NCBI RefSeq assembly: GCF_025506275.1
Contig: NZ_QYCP01000083.1
Coordinates: 47,201-111,200 of the forward strand
Length of the DNA: 64,000 nt
Direction of reading: 5' to 3'
From: Brevibacterium permense
Lineage (GTDB): Bacteria > Actinomycetota > Actinomycetes > Actinomycetales > Brevibacteriaceae
The translations under genes and the position numbers were made by a program. The notes beneath the pieces were generated by a model, which searched no databases, was not told the origin of the DNA, and was given only the letters and a program-made list of their open reading frames with translations. Below are positions 25,140 through 33,704 of the stretch, one piece after another (the first letter of the stretch is position 1; the number at the start of each line of letters is the position of its first letter).

Positions 25140-27860
25140 TCAGGAGTCGGCGACGACTCCGCGACGAATGGCTTCGATGGTGCGACGAACGCGCACTGCG
25201 GTCTCCGCGTCGATGACCTCAGCGACCTGACCGAGCAGATCGAGGCTCTGTTTGGCCCATCTGACGAAGTCACCGGCAGCGATATCACTGCCCCGCAGTG
25301 ATTCCGACAGGGTTTTGCCTTCTGTCCACCGGTACATCGGTCTGATCAGCCCACGGTCCGGTTCGTCAGTCGTGGTCAGAGCATGCTGTTCTTCGAGGTG
25401 GAAGAGCCGACGCCAGATCGTCTCCGATTCATCGCAGACAGCCTTGAGGTCGGCGCTCGGTGCCCGATGTGCGGTCAGGGTGTCCCTGCGCGACTGGAAC
25501 ACGAAGATCGAGGCGTAGGCTGCAAGTTCCGGCTCATTGAGTCTGTCCCACAATCCGGCGCGAATCGTCAGTGCCACCAGGAGATCCCGTTCGCCGTAGA
25601 TCCGCCGCAGCATCGTCGAGTGCTCGGGATCGAACCCGAGCCCGCGCAGCACATCCTGGACACGGTCGAACACCAGAGCGATCGAGGTGGTGCGGCCTTC
25701 GATCCGGGCGATGAGCGAATCGTTCTCCCGGACGAGCTTGTCCGCACGGTTGGCCCATCGGGCGTGGACTTCCCGATCCGGGCAGTAGTGACAGGGATGT
25801 GCCCGCATCTGTGCCTGGAGTTCGGCGACAGTGGTGCTCTCCCCCTGATGCTGTCGGGTCGATTGCCAATGGGCCTCCGCATCGACCCTGCCGTCGGCAA
25901 CAGCGGCTTCGAGGATGGACAGCAGCTGCCTGCGATCGCCTGCCTGCCGGTGGTTGAACTTCTTCGGCACTCGGACGCGCCCCTGGGAGGCGACGGGTTC
26001 GGTCACCTCGTGGGGTCGCAGATGCCACACCTTGCCCTGCTCTGTCAGGACGGTGGGCAGTCGCGAGACACCGTCCTTGTTGCTCATCGGATTGATGATG
26101 ACTGCGCGACCGCCGACCCGTTTGGCCGGCATCGTGACGACATCGCCGATCTTGAGTGCGGTGAGGGATTCGACGATGTCGCGCTGCCTGTTCCGCGACT
26201 TCGTCCGGGTCTCCTGCTTCTGGGTGTCCGAGAGAGCCCGGCGCAGTCCGGCGTATTCGGAGAAGTCACCGAGATCGCAGTGCATGGACTTCTCGTACGC
26301 CTCGATCGTGGCTTCGTTCTTGCGCACCTTCCGCGCCAGGCCGACGACGGCCTTATCGGCCTGGAACTGGGCGAAGGAGGTCTCGAGCACCTTGGCTGCC
26401 TCGTCCGAACTCATTCGCGACAGCAGATTCGCCGTCATGTTGTAGGTCGGCCCGAACGCCGAATTCAGTGCGTAAGAGCGGTTCGAGGCCAAGGCTGCCA
26501 GCTCGCTGACCTCGATGGTCGGGTGCCACACCACGACCGAATGGCCGATGCGGTCGATTCCGCGGCGACCTGCCCGCCCGGTCAGCTGGGTGTACTCCCC
26601 CGGAGTGATCATCACATGTGCTTCGCCGTTGAACTTCACGAGCTTCTCGAGCACGACGGTGCGCGCAGGCATGTTGATGCCCAGCGCCAGCGTCTCCGTG
26701 GCGAAGACGACCTTGATGATTCCCTGCGAGAACAGCTCCTCGACGAGCTGTTTGAACTGCGGGATCATCCCCGCATGGTGCGCGGCAACTCCGAGCAGCA
26801 GACCCTCGCGGAAGGTGTGATAGCCGAGGATGCCGAGGTCTTCGTCGGCGAGATCGTCGCGCAGCGACTCGAGAGCGGCATTGACGATCGTCTTCTCCTC
26901 CCGAGAGTTCAGATCGGTGCCCGTGCCCAGATACTGTTCGACGGCTTCATCGCAGCCATTGCGGGAGAAGATGAACATGATCGCCGGGAGCATGGCCGCC
27001 TCGGCGAGAGATGCCACAACCTGAGTGCGGCTGGGACGGCGGAATCGGGCACGGGTGGCACGTGCGCGCTTCGACCGCGGTCCCCCGTGTGTGCGAGTGG
27101 CGTGGTTGAGTGCCGGATCGATGCGGTCGGAATCACTGTGCGTGAACAGGTCGTACATCCGATGGCCGACCAGGACGTGATTGACCAGCGGCACCGGCCG
27201 GTGACTCGTGGATACGATCGTCGTCGGTCCCCGGACTTCACGCAGCCAGGCCCCGAACTCCTCCACATTCGACACCGTCGCCGACAGAGACACCATCTGC
27301 ACACGGTCCGGCAGGTGGATGATGACCTCTTCCCACACCGGCCCGCGGAACCGGTCGGCGAGGTAGTGGACTTCGTCGAGGACGACGAATCCGAGGTCCG
27401 AGAGACCAGACACGTCGTTGTAGAGCATATTGCGCAGCACTTCGGTGGTCATCACGATGATCGGCGCATCGCGGCGGATCGACGTGTCGCCGGTGAGCAG
27501 CCCGACGTTCTCCGCCCCATGGACTTCTGCGAGGTCATTGAACTTCTGATTGCTCAGCGCCTTGATCGGGGTAGTGTAGAAGACCCGTTTGCCCTCGCCG
27601 CGGGCCAATTCCACAGCGAACTCCGCGATGAGCGTCTTGCCGGCACCGGTCGGCGCTGTGACCAGCACGTCCTCGCCGTCCTGCAGATGACTGCAGGCTT
27701 CGACCTGGAAGTCATCGAGGGCGAACTCGGTGCGCTCCATGAACTGTCCCAAGGGAGTGCGGGCGAATTCCGCACGCGCCTTGAAATCGGCATAGGCGGC
27801 CGAGGGGCTCAGCGGTTCTTCGGCAGAAGTGTCGGACGAAAGCGGCGTAGGGTCAGTCAT
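25140..27860 (-). CDS. helY: Ski2-like RNA helicase HelY
   Basis: A 906-residue superfamily-2 DExH helicase of the actinobacterial HelY group (Rv2092c type), an ATP-dependent helicase thought to act on RNA. Motif I is APTGAGKT (69-76) and motif II DEVHYL. SLSATVSN is motif III, and ETLALGINMPARTVV and YTQLTGRAGRRGID are motifs V and VI. A C-terminal rRNA-processing-like domain with DSHCT-type helices covers the last 250 residues. Its start overlaps the tatC stop by 8 bases. It thus belongs to the pafB-pafC-tatA-tatC-helY run, the same order as in mycobacteria. Confidence 0.92.
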   Translation of the reverse strand: MTDPTPLSSDTSAEEPLSPSAAYADFKARAEFARTPLGQFMERTEFALDDFQVEACSHLQDGEDVLVTAPTGAGKTLIAEFAVELARGEGKRVFYTTPIKALSNQKFNDLAEVHGAENVGLLTGDTSIRRDAPIIVMTTEVLRNMLYNDVSGLSDLGFVVLDEVHYLADRFRGPVWEEVIIHLPDRVQMVSLSATVSNVEEFGAWLREVRGPTTIVSTSHRPVPLVNHVLVGHRMYDLFTHSDSDRIDPALNHATRTHGGPRSKRARATRARFRRPSRTQVVASLAEAAMLPAIMFIFSRNGCDEAVEQYLGTGTDLNSREEKTIVNAALESLRDDLADEDLGILGYHTFREGLLLGVAAHHAGMIPQFKQLVEELFSQGIIKVVFATETLALGINMPARTVVLEKLVKFNGEAHVMITPGEYTQLTGRAGRRGIDRIGHSVVVWHPTIEVSELAALASNRSYALNSAFGPTYNMTANLLSRMSSDEAAKVLETSFAQFQADKAVVGLARKVRKNEATIEAYEKSMHCDLGDFSEYAGLRRALSDTQKQETRTKSRNRQRDIVESLTALKIGDVVTMPAKRVGGRAVIINPMSNKDGVSRLPTVLTEQGKVWHLRPHEVTEPVASQGRVRVPKKFNHRQAGDRRQLLSILEAAVADGRVDAEAHWQSTRQHQGESTTVAELQAQMRAHPCHYCPDREVHARWANRADKLVRENDSLIARIEGRTTSIALVFDRVQDVLRGLGFDPEHSTMLRRIYGERDLLVALTIRAGLWDRLNEPELAAYASIFVFQSRRDTLTAHRAPSADLKAVCDESETIWRRLFHLEEQHALTTTDEPDRGLIRPMYRWTEGKTLSESLRGSDIAAGDFVRWAKQSLDLLGQVAEVIDAETAVRVRRTIEAIRRGVVADS

Positions 27861-28695
27861 TCTTCTCTTCGTCGGTCAGTTCGTCCTCGTCGACCCACAG
27901 GCCCTGCGCGATCAGGCGCTTCTTACGTCGGCGATCATTGAAGACACAGATCACCCACGCCAGGCAGAACAAGGTCATCATGGGGATGACGAGGAAGAAC
28001 ATGGACATGGCATCCGGAGTCGGGGTGGCGATCGCGGCGAACAGGAAGACGAGCATGACGATGATGCGCCACGATTTCTTGATCCTCTCCGCCGACAGGA
28101 TTCCGAGCATGTTGAGTCCCACCATGAGCACGGGAAGGACGAACGCGAGTCCGAAGACGACGATGATGATCATCACGAAGCTCAGGTAATCCTGTGCCGG
28201 GATGATGTTCGTGCCGCCCTCGGGGGTGAACGAGGTCAGTGCCTTCACCGCATTGGGCAGAGCGAAGAACGCCATGGTCGACCCGGCCAGGAACAGCGGA
28301 ATCGCTGCCCCGAGGAATCCGAGGGAGTACAGCTTCTCCTTGCGCTTCAGTCCCGGGACGATGAAGGCCCAGACCTCATAGAGCCAGATGGGGCAGGAGA
28401 GGAAGAGACCGATGAAGAACGAGAGTTTGATCTTCAGGTCGAAGGGAGAGGCGACTCCGGCGAAGTTGATCTCGGCCATCCGTCCGCCGTTGTCACGGAT
28501 CGTCCGGATCGGCTCTTGGAGGATGTCGAGGACAGGGTCGTAGAGGAACCAGCCTGCCACCGCGCCCAGAGCGATGGCGATGGCGGAGATGATGACGCGA
28601 TTGCGCAACTCGACGAGGTGCCCGACGACGGGCATCTTCTTCTCAGGATTGCTCTTCCGTGATCGAGATGGCTTCCGCTGGCTGTTCTCTTTCAC
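27853..28695 (-). CDS. tatC: Sec-independent translocase subunit TatC
   Basis: Six-helix inner-membrane receptor for twin-arginine signal peptides, 280 residues. The N-terminal cytosolic MPVVGHLVELRNRV carries the conserved Leu-Arg-Glu/Leu-Arg contacts (HLVELRNR). The SPFDLKIK and FIVPGLKRKEK segments match TatC loops, and the last helix pair ends before an acidic tail (DEDELTDEEKND). It overlaps tatA by 4 bases and helY by 8. TatB is not in the window. Confidence 0.93.
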   Translation of the reverse strand: MKENSQRKPSRSRKSNPEKKMPVVGHLVELRNRVIISAIAIALGAVAGWFLYDPVLDILQEPIRTIRDNGGRMAEINFAGVASPFDLKIKLSFFIGLFLSCPIWLYEVWAFIVPGLKRKEKLYSLGFLGAAIPLFLAGSTMAFFALPNAVKALTSFTPEGGTNIIPAQDYLSFVMIIIVVFGLAFVLPVLMVGLNMLGILSAERIKKSWRIIVMLVFLFAAIATPTPDAMSMFFLVIPMMTLFCLAWVICVFNDRRRKKRLIAQGLWVDEDELTDEEKND

Positions 28696-28973
28696 TTCTC
28701 GTGAGACTGCGGGTCCTGCTTCTCTCGCCGCGACTCCTCGGATCCAGTGGTTTCACCGGTGGCCGTGGTGGAATCGGTCGAGGAGTTCTGGTTGAGCGCT
28801 CCCGGCTCGGTGGTCTTGCCGGATTCGTCGTCGTCGCGCAGGTCCTTGACTTCGGACTTGAAGATCTTCATCGACTGTCCCAGGCTTCGGGCCAGCTGCG
28901 GCAGTTTGGGTGCGCCGAAGATGATCACGATGATGAGGATCACGATCGCGATCTGCACGAAACTTGGTCTCAT
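28692..28973 (-). CDS. tatA: Twin-arginine translocase subunit TatA
   Basis: A 93-residue single-span protein. The N-terminal membrane helix is followed by FGAPKLPQLARSLGQSMKIF, the family's hinge Phe-Gly and amphipathic helix. A charged Ser/Thr/Glu-rich tail completes it. It forms the protein-conducting pore with TatC. It is the first gene of tatA-tatC-helY and has an 87-base gap to pafC. Confidence 0.93.
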   Translation of the reverse strand: MRPSFVQIAIVILIIVIIFGAPKLPQLARSLGQSMKIFKSEVKDLRDDDESGKTTEPGALNQNSSTDSTTATGETTGSEESRREKQDPQSHEK

Positions 28974-29059
28974 GGGGAGCTCCTTGGATTGTTGATGCTG
29001 TGGATGATTCTACGCGCTGCGGCTGAGCCTTTCATCCACATCCGGGCGCGGTCTTCGTC

Positions 29060-29947
29060 TCAGCCGAGCCTGCGCAGGGCGGCCGCAACGGCTTCGGTGT
29101 CGTCGATCTCGGTGATGACATCGGCATGGCAGAGCAGGAACCGGCTGAGCCAATCCACTGAATGCACGAGCAGGCGGATGCGTACGCTCGTGTCACCGCC
29201 GTCGAGGTACTCGCGATTCGTCACGTCGAGTTCATCTGCCAGCCATGCTCCCGCGGCCGCGAGACCGAGGGTGACTTCGTAAGAGCTCGTCGTCGACTCA
29301 CTGACCGACATCGGCGGATGCGCTGCCGGTTCCCAGGAACGGATGCGCCCTAGGGCGAAGCGGCGGGGTGCACCGGCCGAGTAGCACCAGGCATCGACGT
29401 ACCAGTCAGCACCGGGTACGAGCCGGGTCGGGGCGATGGTCCGGGTCGTGAGTTCGTCGCGGGAGCCGACGTAGTAGTCGATGCTCATCGCCGTGCCTTC
29501 TTCGACAGCCTGTCGCAGTGCGGTCAGCAGCTCTTCGTCGGCATCGATGGGGCTGACATCGACGGCGGTGCGCAGGTTCTCTCCTGCCGCTGCACGCAGT
29601 TTGGATGCTGCTGTGGCCACGGCTTCGGAATCGAGCCCGGGCAGGGACGAGAGCATGTCGAGCGCGAGCACGAGGACGCCGGCTTCCTCGGCGCTGAGCC
29701 GCACGGGCACGGAGACCTCTTCGGCGTTGGAGATGAAGATCTGCCCGCCTTCCCAGGACGCGTCGATGAGATCATCGGGCATATGTCCGGGTCGACCTGT
29801 GACGAAGAGCAGCTGCAGATCGTCGATGAGGGTGTCGGAGTCGATGCCGAAATAGGCGGCGGTCTCTTCGAGGTCCGCTCCCGGATGCGCATCGAGGTAG
29901 GGCACGAGACTGAGCAGCCGGGTGAGGCGTTCACGCGCTGAGGACAC
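29060..29947 (-). CDS. pafC: DNA-damage response activator subunit PafC
   Basis: A 295-residue WYL-domain regulator that heterodimerises with PafB to activate LexA-independent DNA-damage genes. A winged-HTH lies near the N-terminus (ARERLTRLLSLVPYLDAH, then EETAAYFGIDSDTLIDDL), and the WYL domain is at about 150-240 (IAPTRLVPGADWYVDAWCYSAG). The C-terminal WCX region follows. The GTG start (VSSARERL) overlaps pafB by 17 bases. A longer frame upstream is ignored because it is antisense-like to pafB. Confidence 0.9.
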   Translation of the reverse strand: MSSARERLTRLLSLVPYLDAHPGADLEETAAYFGIDSDTLIDDLQLLFVTGRPGHMPDDLIDASWEGGQIFISNAEEVSVPVRLSAEEAGVLVLALDMLSSLPGLDSEAVATAASKLRAAAGENLRTAVDVSPIDADEELLTALRQAVEEGTAMSIDYYVGSRDELTTRTIAPTRLVPGADWYVDAWCYSAGAPRRFALGRIRSWEPAAHPPMSVSESTTSSYEVTLGLAAAGAWLADELDVTNREYLDGGDTSVRIRLLVHSVDWLSRFLLCHADVITEIDDTEAVAAALRRLG

Positions 29948-30953
29948 TGGTGCCTCCCAAGCGGTTGAGCGAGTCCCGAATCGTTTCGCGTCGGCGGTCG
30001 ACTGCACGCACGAGGTCGGGCGGATCGACCACGTCGACGGCGTCCCCGAAGCCGACTATCTCAGCGGCGAGGCCCTCGACATCGGAATATCCGATGATCA
30101 CGTCGTCTCCGTCGCTGCGGATCTGTCGACGGCGCAGCGGATCGGCCCGTTGGGCACGGATCCGCAGCGTCGCCTCGGCGACGACGGCCATCTCGGAACT
30201 CGACTGCAGGGCCAGCTGCGGGGAGAAGTCCTCGGGAATCTCATAGTCGCCGGGTTCACGGCCGCTGAGCTTCGCGATCCCTCCCTCCACACGGGAGAGC
30301 CGGAAAGTGCGGCGAGCTTCGCGATCGAGGTCGAAGCCGAAGAGGTAGACGCGGTCACCGCGGCTGAGCAGGGCATAGGGTTCCAGACGCACTTTCCTCA
30401 CGCTCTGGCCGGGTTTGTGGTAGCGGAAGCCGACGGCTTCGCGGGCGTTGATGTGGTGGAGGGCTGTGGCGAAGTTCGCGCTCGCAAGCCGGTGCGCGGC
30501 GGTGCCCGGGTCGACGCTTCCCGGCCCGGCGGCGGACTGGCCGAGGTCGATGCCGAGAGCACGCAGCTTCGTCAGCGCCTGAGCCGAGGACTCCCCGAGT
30601 TCGGTCTCCGACCAGAACGCGGCGGCCACGGTCACGGCAGCCACCTCGGCGGGGGTGAGATCGACGTCGCCCATCGCATAGTCGGCGGTCGAGATCCGAT
30701 ACCCCGTCTCCCCCACATCACCGTAGGCATCGTGTTCGGCCCGGGTTGCGATGGTGATGCCCATGTGCCGCAGCAGCTCTTTGTCGCGAGAGAATTTGCG
30801 ATCGAAGGCGACCTCGTCGAGTCCGGAATAGCCGTCGATGGCGCTCATCAGCGTTTTGCGCGACACCCAGCCGCGGGAAGCGCGCAGGGCGATCAGCAGA
30901 TTCATCAGACGTTCGGTCTGCTGTCTCTGTCTGCTGGTGCGGGGTGTATTCAC
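29931..30953 (-). CDS. pafB: DNA-damage response activator subunit PafB
   Basis: A 340-residue partner of PafC. An N-terminal HTH (RLMNLLIALRASRGWVSRKTLM, then RKFSRDKELLRHMGI) precedes a WYL domain (about 170-250, with RLEPYALLSRGDRVYLFGFD) and a C-terminal extension. PafBC senses single-stranded DNA-type signals through the WYL domains. The name came from its link to pafA, not from a role in pupylation. The GTG start has a TACGGT -10 box 6 bases upstream, so the whole paf-tat-helY run may begin leaderless. It is divergent from the DUF3866 gene, 40 bases away. Confidence 0.9.
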   Translation of the reverse strand: MNTPRTSRQRQQTERLMNLLIALRASRGWVSRKTLMSAIDGYSGLDEVAFDRKFSRDKELLRHMGITIATRAEHDAYGDVGETGYRISTADYAMGDVDLTPAEVAAVTVAAAFWSETELGESSAQALTKLRALGIDLGQSAAGPGSVDPGTAAHRLASANFATALHHINAREAVGFRYHKPGQSVRKVRLEPYALLSRGDRVYLFGFDLDREARRTFRLSRVEGGIAKLSGREPGDYEIPEDFSPQLALQSSSEMAVVAEATLRIRAQRADPLRRRQIRSDGDDVIIGYSDVEGLAAEIVGFGDAVDVVDPPDLVRAVDRRRETIRDSLNRLGGTSVLSA

Positions 30954-30993
30954 GATTCCACCGTAACCTAAGCCGGGCGATAGTCTTGGGACC

Positions 30994-32127
30994 ATGATTC
31001 ATTGGCGCAAAGGAATCGTCGCAGCGATTCGGTCCACCCGGCCAGGATACACAGAGGTCGAGGTCGAACTGGACGAGGCCGTGCCCGGCACCGATGTGAG
31101 ATCCATCCGAGCGGTCGCCTACACCGATGCCGTCGGGCAACCGCAGAACCAGGACACCGTCATCGTCAATGTCTCGGCTCTTGCGAAGCGCCTGGGCACC
31201 GGTGGCTTCGGTCTCATCGTCGCCCTACCCGATGCGCTGCCGGCAGATCCCCCGGACGGCCCCGGTCATCTGGTCAAGGACCGCTATTCGCCGTTGCAGA
31301 CGATGGTCCTCGGTGTCGACGATCAGGAGTCGCAGCATCATTCCACCCTGGCCGAGGCGGACAGCCTCGGTGGCATGCCGGTGGTCGTGGCCGATCTGCA
31401 TTCGGCTCTGCCCGCGGTGCTCGCCGGCATCCGCGCCGTCGCCCCGTCGTCGTCAGTGGCCTATGTGCTCAGTGATGGTGCGGCTCTGCCGGCCCCGTTC
31501 TCTCAGGCCGTCGCCGGGCTCAAGGACGCCGGCTGGCTTAAGGGCGTGATCAGCACAGGCCAGGCTTGGGGCGGAGATCTCGAAGCGGTGACCATCCACA
31601 CGGGACTGCTCGCGGCCAAGCACGTGATGGGTGCCGATATCACCATCGTCGCTCAGGGCCCTGGGAATCTGGGCACCGGCACGAAGTACGGCTATTCGGG
31701 GCTGGTCACCGGAGAGCACCTCAATGCCGCGGCACTGCTCGGCGGGCATCCGATCGGTCTGCTGCGGATGTCGAACGCCGATGCCCGCGGCCGCCATTTC
31801 GGAATCTCCCATCATTCGCTGACGCCCTTGAGTGAGATCGCACGACCGGGGACGACCGTACCGGTGCCCGATTTCTCCACCCTCGCCGAGGCGGAACGAG
31901 CCGAGATGGACCCGGATCCCGGTGTCGTCGCCGAGACCGTGGCCGAGCAGCTGCTTCGACTCCAGATGCATGATCTCGTCGACATCGATCTGACGGGGCT
32001 GTGGGAAGCCCTGCGCACTTCACCTGTGCGCCTGTCGACGATGGGAAGGAAGCTGCCCGCCGATGCGGCGTCGTTCCTCGCAGCAGCCGCCGCTGGACGC
32101 TGCGCCGCCGGGTTCGTCCGCCGCTGA
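30994..32127 (+). CDS. DUF3866-family protein
   Basis: A 377-residue actinobacterial protein of the DUF3866 family with no known activity. It has an N-terminal beta-rich segment (IVAAIRSTRPGYTEVEVEL) and a central region with alternating strands (TMVLGVDDQESQHHSTLAE, PVVVADLHSALPAVLAGI, DITIVAQGPGNLGTG). The HFGISHHSLTPLSEI region is His-rich and could bind a metal. A TAGTCT -10 box ends 7 bases before the ATG (leaderless). It is divergent from pafB and convergent with an FKBP gene. Its position beside paf genes is conserved, but a functional link is unproven. Confidence 0.82.
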   Translation: MIHWRKGIVAAIRSTRPGYTEVEVELDEAVPGTDVRSIRAVAYTDAVGQPQNQDTVIVNVSALAKRLGTGGFGLIVALPDALPADPPDGPGHLVKDRYSPLQTMVLGVDDQESQHHSTLAEADSLGGMPVVVADLHSALPAVLAGIRAVAPSSSVAYVLSDGAALPAPFSQAVAGLKDAGWLKGVISTGQAWGGDLEAVTIHTGLLAAKHVMGADITIVAQGPGNLGTGTKYGYSGLVTGEHLNAAALLGGHPIGLLRMSNADARGRHFGISHHSLTPLSEIARPGTTVPVPDFSTLAEAERAEMDPDPGVVAETVAEQLLRLQMHDLVDIDLTGLWEALRTSPVRLSTMGRKLPADAASFLAAAAAGRCAAGFVRR

Positions 32128-32191
32128 CCGCGTCGAACACAGGTCAGCGCCTGATCTCCGCAGTATCCCCCACCCCGTCCGGGAAGACAGA

Positions 32192-32221
32192 TGTGGCCGA
32201 GTTCCGAAGAACCCGGCCACA
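32192..32221. terminator. Bidirectional terminator
   Basis: TGTGGCCGAGTTC pairs with GAACCCGGCCACA (one mismatch) over a CGAA tetraloop, between the convergent DUF3866 and FKBP genes. Confidence 0.7.
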
Positions 32222-32266
32222 GTCGTCTCAGGCAGGATCAGCGTGTGCTGATGATCTGGCTGATTC

Positions 32267-32641
32267 TCAGCGCACGTTCTCGAGGTCGCAGACGAAGATC
32301 AGCGACTCTCCGGGCTGGATGACTCCGCCCGCGCCCTGATCGCCGTACGCCAGGTGCGGTGGGATCTGCAGGGTGCGGCGTCCACCGACCTTCATGCCCT
32401 GGATGCCCTGGTCCCAGCCGGAGATGACCATTCCGGATCCGAGACGGAACTCCAGCGGGGTGCCGCGGTTGTACGAGGCGTCGAATTCCTCGCCCGTGGA
32501 ATGGGCGACTCCGACGTAGTGCACGCTCACGGTGTCGCCGGGTCCCGCCTCGGCGCCGGTGCCGATCACATCATCGGTGATGATGAGCTCGGTCGGGGCG
32601 TCTCCGCCGGGGAAATCGACTTCGGGCTTCTGCTTGCTCAT
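32267..32641 (-). CDS. FKBP-type peptidyl-prolyl isomerase
   Basis: A 124-residue single-domain cytosolic FKBP. Family residues line the pocket: VHYVGVAHSTGEEFDASYNRG (Tyr, Phe and Asp of the FK506 site), FRLGSGMVISGWDQGIQGMKVGGRR (Val-Ile and Trp) and IPPHLAYGDQGA. It accelerates cis-trans isomerisation of X-Pro bonds. It lies 42 bases after an FKBP lipoprotein gene and both are transcribed in the same direction as the proteasome genes. Confidence 0.92.
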   Translation of the reverse strand: MSKQKPEVDFPGGDAPTELIITDDVIGTGAEAGPGDTVSVHYVGVAHSTGEEFDASYNRGTPLEFRLGSGMVISGWDQGIQGMKVGGRRTLQIPPHLAYGDQGAGGVIQPGESLIFVCDLENVR

Positions 32642-32683
32642 GTGTTCCTCCTGGTGTCGGGTCTGTTGAGATATCGGACGTTC

Positions 32684-33640
32684 TCAGCCCTGGGCCGAGA
32701 GGATGTCGACGACGAAGATCAGGGTCGCATCACCTGGGATGGACGGTTCGCTGCCCTGTTTGCCATACCCCTTGTCCGGCGGGACGACGAGGACGACCTG
32801 GTCGCCGACCTTCTTGCCGACGAGTCCCTCGTTCCAGCCGTCGATGACCTGAGCCTCGCCGACCGGGGCGACGACGAAGGGTTGTCCGTCCTTCTTCCAG
32901 TTCGAGTCGAAGGTCTTCGATGTGTCGTCCCAGAGCCAGCCGGAGTACTTCACGGCGACGCTCTGGCCCTTCTTGACCTCGTCGCCTCTGCCTTCGATCG
33001 TCGTGTACGACTCGAGCTCGGTCGGCTTCTTGCCCTTCGGCTTCGAGATCGATGGGGCACCGTCGTCGGCCCACTTCACGGTCACGGGGTTGTCCGACTG
33101 ATCGGCTTTCTTCCCCTCGGCGCGAGTCAGCGGCTTCTTCGTGTCCTCGATGTCGATGACGTAGACGAGCGTCTGTGACGCCTCCCCCTGCTGGGCGCTG
33201 CCGTTGAGCGACATCATCACGCGGGAACCGACCTTGACGTCGATGAGCGCGTTGTAGAGGTCTTCGGAGATCTGGGACTTGTCCATGGGGAATCCGGCGG
33301 CGGAGTCCGAATCGTAGCTGGATTCGACGGTCTTGCCGGTCGTCCCGGAGACCAGCGTCATCTGTGCCGTGACCTGCTCGCCGTCGGCGACTTTGTCGCC
33401 GGTGCCCTCTTTGAGCACCTTCTTCTCGGTCTTGTCCATGACCAGCGGTGCTTCGAAGCTGACCTTAGGTTTCTTCCCCATCTTGCCGTCGACGGTGATG
33501 TCGTCGAGGCTGGTCGACTTCGCGTCCTGAGCGGCCACCGACGGCGGAGGCGTGGTCGAGTCCTCTGACTCATCACCCTGCCCGCAGGCCGAGAGCAGCA
33601 ACAGGCCCGCCGCGATGGCGCTGAGCACTTTGGTGCGCAC
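32684..33640 (-). CDS. FKBP-type lipoprotein with two isomerase-like domains
   Basis: A 318-residue membrane-anchored isomerase. A lipoprotein signal peptide ends LLSAC-GQ (lipid Cys19), then comes a Ser/Thr/Pro/Asp spacer. A first FKBP-like domain (about 65-180) has lost most pocket residues. A canonical second domain (about 205-318) has VAVKYSGWLWDDTSKTFDSNW, AQVIDGWNEGLVGKKVGDQ and PPDKGYGKQG. It folds or chaperones proteins on the outer face of the membrane. Neighbours are a cytosolic FKBP downstream and pafA upstream (64-base gap). Confidence 0.88.
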   Translation of the reverse strand: MRTKVLSAIAAGLLLLSACGQGDESEDSTTPPPSVAAQDAKSTSLDDITVDGKMGKKPKVSFEAPLVMDKTEKKVLKEGTGDKVADGEQVTAQMTLVSGTTGKTVESSYDSDSAAGFPMDKSQISEDLYNALIDVKVGSRVMMSLNGSAQQGEASQTLVYVIDIEDTKKPLTRAEGKKADQSDNPVTVKWADDGAPSISKPKGKKPTELESYTTIEGRGDEVKKGQSVAVKYSGWLWDDTSKTFDSNWKKDGQPFVVAPVGEAQVIDGWNEGLVGKKVGDQVVLVVPPDKGYGKQGSEPSIPGDATLIFVVDILSAQG

Positions 33641-33704
33641 TGGTTTCCTTTCGTCACGCCGAGGCCGCGCCCGGGTAGGGGCTCGACCGAATCACAGGGC
33701 GATC

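Noticed and set aside
25383..27941. 852-codon open frame antisense to helY
   Set aside because: All helicase motifs lie on the minus strand; the antisense translation is His/Arg-rich and lacks a ribosome site.
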